From Paragorgia papillata (Eukaryota > Cnidaria > Anthozoa > Scleralcyonacea > Coralliidae), in contig JAWNZC010000287.1 in the NCBI GenBank assembly GCA_035771165.1, positions 330,001-394,000 of the forward strand: a DNA stretch of 64,000 nt, read 5' to 3'. Below are positions 58,164 to 64,000 of the stretch, piece after piece; position 1 is the first letter of the stretch; each line of letters starts with the position of its first letter. The notes under the pieces were generated by a model. That model searched no databases. It was not told the DNA's origin and worked only from the letters and a program-made list of their open reading frames with translations. A program made the translations under genes and the position numbers.

Positions 58164-60905
58164 TATAGAAAACTTAACTCGATTGGTCTGACTCGTGTCT
58201 CGGTTTCGCTATGTAGGTCTTTGCGCTGTTCACCACCTCTCGCTTTGACTACGAATGATCGAATGAGGGACTACGGTTCGATGCCAACACTCTTGAGTCC
58301 TTCTGATCATTCTGATTGACGGCATCTTTCCGTTGTGCGGAAGTGCCTTCCAACGGGGAGCCAATCGTAATCCCGAAGCCATCACCTACCCCGCCGCTGG
58401 GCCGTCCTCAGTTGCTCTTGGCAACATACTGTTCTTCAGTTGCCAAATATAACCCACAAATCGCGCAAGTCATTTCCGACAGCTCGTCTAATCCGCTTTT
58501 CCAGTTTGGGAAGGCAGCGCCAATGCGCCATCTCGATAATCGATATCCTCAACGAGAAACCCCACCACAATCACGAGACATCCACTTTTGTGGTCAAAAT
58601 AGGAGTCCTTCTCAAATATATACCGGAAAATATATAAGCGAAAAAAGGCTTCGTTAATAAGAGAAAGCTGCTAAGAGGTGTGGTCGTACGTCATAAGTGT
58701 TGAGGGGAGGAGCTATCTTTACAACTGCTGATACATTAAACAGAGAGAATTTCGACAACCCCTGACAACATAACTCATTCACAAGTCACTCCCAAAACCC
58801 AAACCACCTTCGGATTCCGCTTCGGAGACGTCTCTGTTCGCTTTCGGGGGGTTGTTTAGTCTCGGGGTCTTATACTAACGACTTTTTTTTCGGTGTTTGT
58901 TACCTTGTTTACGAATTCGAACGAATCTTGTCGTTAATCGTATGCGGTGCCACAAGTCTGCTCCGGAAGCGGAGGTCAAGAAGGGTCACTTAATACTTCA
59001 GATATGGTGCAAAGATTTGAGCGTTTTGGCCCAGTCAGACCAAAACAAAGCGTATTCGCACAGGGGGTAAAGGCCACGCGAATAAAAAACAATTCGACGT
59101 ATCGAACTTGATCTAAAAATCATATTACGGGGTGAGACGGGAAAAATGGGTTGGATCACGGAATCGGGGTGCGCCTGTGAGAAATCCGTTGAAAATATCG
59201 AAGGAAATCTGGACTCAGAGATGCCTTTGATTCGCACAGCAGTCGACCTTCTCACCCCCGCTTTGCTCTTAAAAATATTCATTACACAGCCACGGGCAAG
59301 CTGGGTTTTTAACAGTAATATTCAACGCAATATGTTCAAGACTTTCATGGGATTCTACCAGGAAAGCCTAGAATGGTATATATACCTTGACTGAAAAAGA
59401 TGGTTGTATATTTTGGAATTTAGTCAACAGACACCACAAACTTGACGTTCCGATATAAATGGCTAAATGATTTCCGGACACCACCACATCTATTAACATG
59501 TTAATAAGATTATAAAAAGCCCCATCGTACGCGCGGTGGGATTACAAATATTCAACTGATTGAAACTTTTTGGACGCATTATAGTTCCTCCCCAATGACA
59601 CGCTTCGCCCATTCTCGTTTGAGAAATGATTTCAGAAGGGTTTTGTTAATCTGTATAGAAAATTGAGATTGGTTGCTTTTTTTCTCAAGAGCATAGTGTA
59701 TTATGGTTTATTGGCTAAGACAAAAGAACGGAACTGAATAGCACTGTGCCATGGAAATCGGCAAAAGTTAATGTCCTCATTTGGCAGGTTATTATTGATT
59801 CGTAAAAGACATTGTTTGCAATTAGGTTCGATTTTAATCGTATCTTGCCGAGTTCTGTTACGTAAAGGAATTCTATTTGAAGCAACTAGAAGTGTTAATA
59901 ATCACCCATATGCGGAAATGGCAAAAACGAACAACAAAAAAGAACTATTCCTATATCCATTAAGGATATTCTAATAATGATTATCATATTAGAGTATATT
60001 CTGTTGTTATTTTTTCTCGCATTCGAAAACACACACAATGTATCTTTTATCTATAGTACTTTGACAAAAGTCTTTCCTCGAAACGAAAAATTAACTTTCC
60101 CTTTAAGATTTATGTCTTCCAGTTACGACTATATTCAGTTGGCAGTGCACTAAGTTAGTGTTGAATATATTGGGGCAAAAACTTTTTAACTTATATTTAA
60201 TCTGTTTTTTTCTGAACTGCCTACGCAAGGCCACTATATACTTTTTATATTCTTTATAGTCGTAGCTACACAAAACCAACAAATATTGGCAAGTTTTTTT
60301 TGAAATTATTGATAACATAACGGAAAGAGTCCAAAACCTGCCTCAAACCTCAGAAAAATGTCCTTATCTCACAAATATTACGGCAAGAAAGGCTTTAAAA
60401 AGATAATTTCTTTTGAAAACATGAAACGGTTTAAAAATGAAATAGAGCTACAATCCTGGCCAAACATGATTAACTCGGACAGTCGCGTAAAACGAACTGA
60501 AGCGCATCAATTTCTAAGATTATGTTCAAATAACATCGCCCCCCACTTCCCCCGTTCAATGTTGGTTAGAAAATGAAATGCAAAGTATATGTTCAGCGCA
60601 AATTTTTATCAACATTGAATGGGGGGAGCGGGGGGAATGATTTTTAGAAGGAAATTTGATATCAGATGTGATTTAAGGCAAGGTGTCCGAGTGATTTTGA
60701 CCAGGATTGTAGCCGTTTTGGGCGATACTTTTTTTGGGTTTTGTTATAGGATGTTTCTTAGAAGCTTCGAAGGAAGGATTTCCGAAACATAGCTTTGAAA
60801 TCCAATTTTAAGATTATGACTTATGTATATACTAAAATCTGACTCACGCTTTTCAAGGACTTAAGAATGAAAGTCAAATCATCAACAGATAGATGATATA
60901 ATATA
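58164..60905. other. Upstream region of the phosphatase gene and spacer
   Basis: The first few hundred bases upstream of the phosphatase ATG are comparatively GC-rich and repeat-free, and presumably hold its 5' UTR and promoter. I cannot place a TATA box or start site with confidence. A plus-strand ORF at 58316-58657 overlaps this area and is not supported. Beyond 59000 the sequence is AT-rich spacer with no gene or clear repeat. Confidence 0.4.
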
Positions 60906-60910
60906 TATAT

Positions 60911-61266
60911 TAGGGACCTTACGAAACACGATGGCAACTTCAACGACGATGTCTTTTAAATAATTCTAGTTGCGAAACAATAATTTTTAGTCCCTAGAGT
61001 AATCTCAACACCGTCCTCGTTCTTTATACAACGCCACTTTGAGCATTTTCACGTCTTCAGGACAACGTCAATTCGCCAAACGATGCCCTATTGCTTAAGA
61101 TTGACTTTAATATAGACGCTACAATCATTTTTAGGAGTACTGGGGCATTTTGGAAGTCATTAAACCAGTTTTAAAAATAAACTTTATAGTCAGTTAGCCG
61201 TGACTTATTTTATTTATAAAATTTAACCGCTGTCGTCGTCGTCTTGGAAAACCGTAAGGTCCCTAT
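60911..61266. repeat. 'tagggaccttac' foldback, unit 1
   Basis: Ends tagggacctta and taaggtccctat. The interior contains aatttttagtccctagagta, tcaacaccgtcctcgttctt, cattttcacgtcttcaggac and, at the right, cgctgtcgtcgtcgtctt. Two further units of the family follow directly. Confidence 0.8.
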
Positions 61267-61730
61267 ATTAGAGACTTTAAGCTCTAAACAAAATAATTAT
61301 TTTTGCAAAACAAAGAGAACGAATAATTTTTAGTCCCAAGAGTAATCTCAACAGCGTCCTCGTTCTTTATACAACGCCACTTGGAGCATTTTCACGTCTT
61401 CAGGACGACGTCAACTCACCAAAAGATGAGAACTGTTGCTTGAGATTGACTTCAATACGAATACTACAATTATTTTAGCAATACTGGGACGTTTTAAACT
61501 AGCTTCAAATATCAAATATAATACCAGTCAGTTAACCGTGACTTCTTTAACTTGTAAAACTTAGCATCTTAATTAAGCCTGGTTTCCATATAGCCGTAAG
61601 AGCCGGCGGCATGGCTGCGGCAAGGGGCAACGGTCCAATCGCATACAGCTTTTTATTTCTGGCTAATTCAACACTGTCATGCCGCCGGCTCTTACGGCTA
61701 TATGGAAACCAGGCTTTAAAGTCCCTATTA
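61267..61730. repeat. 'tagggaccttaag' family, unit 2, with an inserted foldback
   Basis: It repeats unit 1 in the same order (agtcccaagagtaatctcaa, cattttcacgtcttcaggac). Its right portion is interrupted at 61575-61716 by a small foldback whose ends are aagcctggtttccata and tatggaaaccaggctt, with arms gccgtaagagccggcggcat / atgccgccggctcttacggc. Confidence 0.8.
61575..61716. mobile_element. 142-bp foldback nested in unit 2
   Basis: Perfect inverted arms of about 36 bp (aagcctggtttccatatagc / gctatatggaaaccaggctt and beyond). Flanks ttaatt on the left and taaagt on the right suggest a short TAA/TTA-type target. Confidence 0.88.
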
Positions 61731-62099
61731 GGGACCTTAAGATGCTAGGACGACGACGGCGGTTAAAAAGCAATTCAAATTTTAGCATTAAAAAGAAGTC
61801 ACGGTTAACTGACTACTGTATTCAATACTTGAAGCTTGTTTTATAATTTTCAAAGTGTTAAAACGGGTTGCAGTGGCTGTGTTAAGGCAATCTCAGACAA
61901 CAGTTCTCATCACACCAAGAGTCAACGTCGTCCTGAAGACGTGAAAATGGTTCGAGTGGCGTTGTATACAGAGCGAGGACGGTGTTAAGATTACTCTTGG
62001 GACTAGAAATTATTCATTATCTTTGTTTTGCAAGAAGAATGCTTTTGTTTGAAGGACGTCGTCCTCGAAGTTGCCGTCGTAGATCTTAAGGTCCCTATT
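61729..62099. repeat. 'tagggaccttaag' family, unit 3, inverse orientation
   Basis: tagggaccttaagatgctag opens and agatcttaaggtcccta closes. The interior is the reverse of units 1 and 2 (gtcctgaagacgtgaaaatg, gaggacggtgttaagattac). Fragments of the family continue to about 62340 (agtcccaagagtaatcgtaa). From there to 63040 I see spacer only. Confidence 0.8.
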
Positions 62100-63041
62100 A
62101 AGCAACTACAACGCAAACGTTCAAGGACAACGTCCTTAGTACAATAGAATTTTTCACTTATACACAACAAAGAACATTTTCTTTAATTTTTAGTCCCAAG
62201 AGTAATCGTAACGCTGCCGGCTCCTGTACATACAACGTTGGAGATCGATATGGAATTAGCCAGAATGGAAGTCATTTTTTTTAGGAAATTACTGGACAAC
62301 GTCTTTGACGCAGAAATGTTTTTTCATCGTTGTCATAAGTAACGGAAAAGGCGCGAACGAAATTGTGGAAACGTGATTGTACGCATGCGCAACGCCGTAT
62401 GCAGGGCCACGTATATCCAGGGTTGGATATTGGTTGTCCGTTATATAGGTACTAAAAAGGAACCATTTATAACAGCGAGGAAACCGTGGGAATCGATGAT
62501 TACCGAGCTCACAGAAGTATAGTGCCTGAAATAGAAAGAAAGACGTGAAAACTAAAGGAAACTCTTTTACTGGTAAAAACTCTGGTCTTGATCAGTTTCC
62601 GAGTTGTTTCCTGACCAGGTTTTGCCCCAGTGTGTGAATGCTACAAAATGTAGAATGTATATATGCGTTGGTGTTTTCTTTAGTGAAGAAAAAACGAAAA
62701 GAGTAGAGTAATATAGATATAGAATTAAGTGCCATGAATATAAATGAAAATGTGTAAATATCAGTTTTTGTATCCAAAGCTGTTCAGGATTAAAAAAAAT
62801 CGTCACAACGCTTAAAGAAATAAGAAAGCCTTTGGCATAAAGTTAGTACATACCGTTTGAAAGATCAGTGGCTATTTTACTATAGACTGAACTGTTTTTA
62901 AATACAATTGAGCAGTTGGATAGCACCTTTTGTCTGCATGTAGCATGGTAGCTTTCTAATAGTCTGCATGGTAGCTTTCTAATAGAATATTTTAGGTACA
63001 ATTTAGGAGTTTAAACACTCTACATATATACAGTATTTTAT

Positions 63042-63252
63042 ACTGTAAAAACTGATTAGTTGAAATAACCAATTCAATTGGTTGTCTCAGATTCATTTTC
63101 TATTTATAACCAATATTTATTGATCAAAACAACTGAAATGTTGGTTAAAATAACCCAGTTTTCAGTTGTTTCAACCCATAAAATAACAGTCAAATAAGTG
63201 AATCGGAGACAACCAACTAAATTGGTTGTTGCAACCAATCAGTTTTTACAGT
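63042..63252. repeat. 211-bp foldback 'actgtaaaaactgatt'
   Basis: actgtaaaaactgatt and aatcagtttttacagt are exact inverse ends. Arms carry accaattcaattggttgtct and acaaccaactaaattggttg. The centre repeats aacaactgaaatgttggtta / ttttcagttgtttcaaccca. The last 750 bases of the window are AT-rich spacer without a recognisable gene. Confidence 0.88.
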
Positions 63253-64000
63253 CTTAAACACTTGCTTATATTCATTGTGCATTAGTTTTATCGATTCTTA
63301 AGTACAACGGAAATTGAACAAATAAATCAATAAATAACTATTTGTGCGGTTTACTAATTCAGTCTAATTCAACTTAAAAATATATATGCACTGTGAAACA
63401 TTACTCAACAATAAATAATGGTTATATCATTATTTCATTTATAAAGCGCATATTATTAATTTGTATGAGAGAATGATCAGTTGACATGCAGGCGTTATGA
63501 CGAAGCATAAACTTTATAAATTGATTCTTATATTTACATTAGTTTAAAGAAAATGTTGCCATAACTATTATTTGAACGTTTCAGTTTTTAACTATGCTTT
63601 ATGATGTCAAAAATATAAGAAATAATACAACTTGTATAAGTCACCTTATCAAATTCATTAAAAATTCATGAAGAAAATTCAAAAGAAATGAATATTTAAT
63701 CAATATCTGTAAATCGCGTACAGATTCGTCCTGATTTACATACTGACTTTTTCCTCAATTTACTTAGCTAAAATCATTCCAACCTCAAAAATAGTTTGAA
63801 AACATGGCTATATGCGTCCATTTGATAAATACGATAAAGCATTCGCATATAATTACGTTTGAAGGTTCTCTAGCTGGCTCTTTGACGAGTATAAAAATGG
63901 TCTAGTATTAGAGGAAGAGCGCGTGAAATAATGAGGTCATTTTTGGCCGACTCATGCAGGAAAGGGATGGGTTAAATCAGTTTAACTTTTTTTTATCAAA

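Noticed and set aside
58316..58657. 113-codon plus-strand ORF opposite the phosphatase promoter region
   Set aside because: No recognisable domain, and it lies over the probable 5' UTR/promoter of the phosphatase gene.

Overview
This is nuclear DNA from an animal. Its genes are split by many GT-AG introns. It has AT-rich, repeat-choked spacers, AATAAA-type poly(A) signals, tRNA- and 5S-like repeats, 3' remnants of non-LTR retrotransposons, and a very dense population of foldback (terminal-inverted-repeat) elements. The conserved intron positions (alpha-tubulin intron directly after the ATG), together with families whose ends read like 'acctcgtacccagg', 'aaggtggctccatacag' or 'ggggcctgttcacatg', suggest a marine invertebrate, most likely an anthozoan cnidarian. 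The taxon is inference from memory of repeat style, not shown by a search.

All the genes I can assemble lie on the minus strand. From right to left they are: a MAP-kinase phosphatase of the DUSP6/7/9 type (56336-58163, 3 exons, complete); ribosomal protein eL29/RPL29 (30563-34352, 3 coding exons, complete); an unrecognised one-pass membrane protein with a long basic/serine-rich tail (18358-28440, at least 4 exons); an alpha-tubulin (13947-17242, 4 exons, complete); and the N-terminal half of acylamino-acid-releasing enzyme, APEH (5694-13237, 10 exons, continuing beyond the left edge). They are unrelated functionally: signalling, translation, membrane, cytoskeleton and N-acyl-peptide turnover. 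I see no operon-like logic.

The tubulin is unusual. The acetylatable Lys40 is Gln and the C-terminal Tyr is Phe, so two of the best-known alpha-tubulin modification sites are missing while the rest of the protein is highly conserved.

Almost everything else is repeat. Simple repeats: pentanucleotide 1.7-2.4 kb, TGACGT-rich 4.2-4.8 kb, ACCACCACACCA 11.8-12.7 kb, GGAA 15.0-15.4 kb, GGTT 15.9-17.0 kb, 24-mer 17.7-18.1 kb, GAGAA 24.1-24.5 kb, GAAA/GGAA 47.3-47.6 kb. There are more than 25 foldback elements, many nested inside one another (9.5-10.1, 25.2-26.8, 50.8-51.6 and 60.9-62.1 kb). The stretch 34.4-56.3 kb has no convincing cellular gene. It holds foldbacks, five LINE tails and one intact 110-codon ORF of unknown nature at 51.9 kb. 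The many long ORFs inside simple repeats are artefacts.
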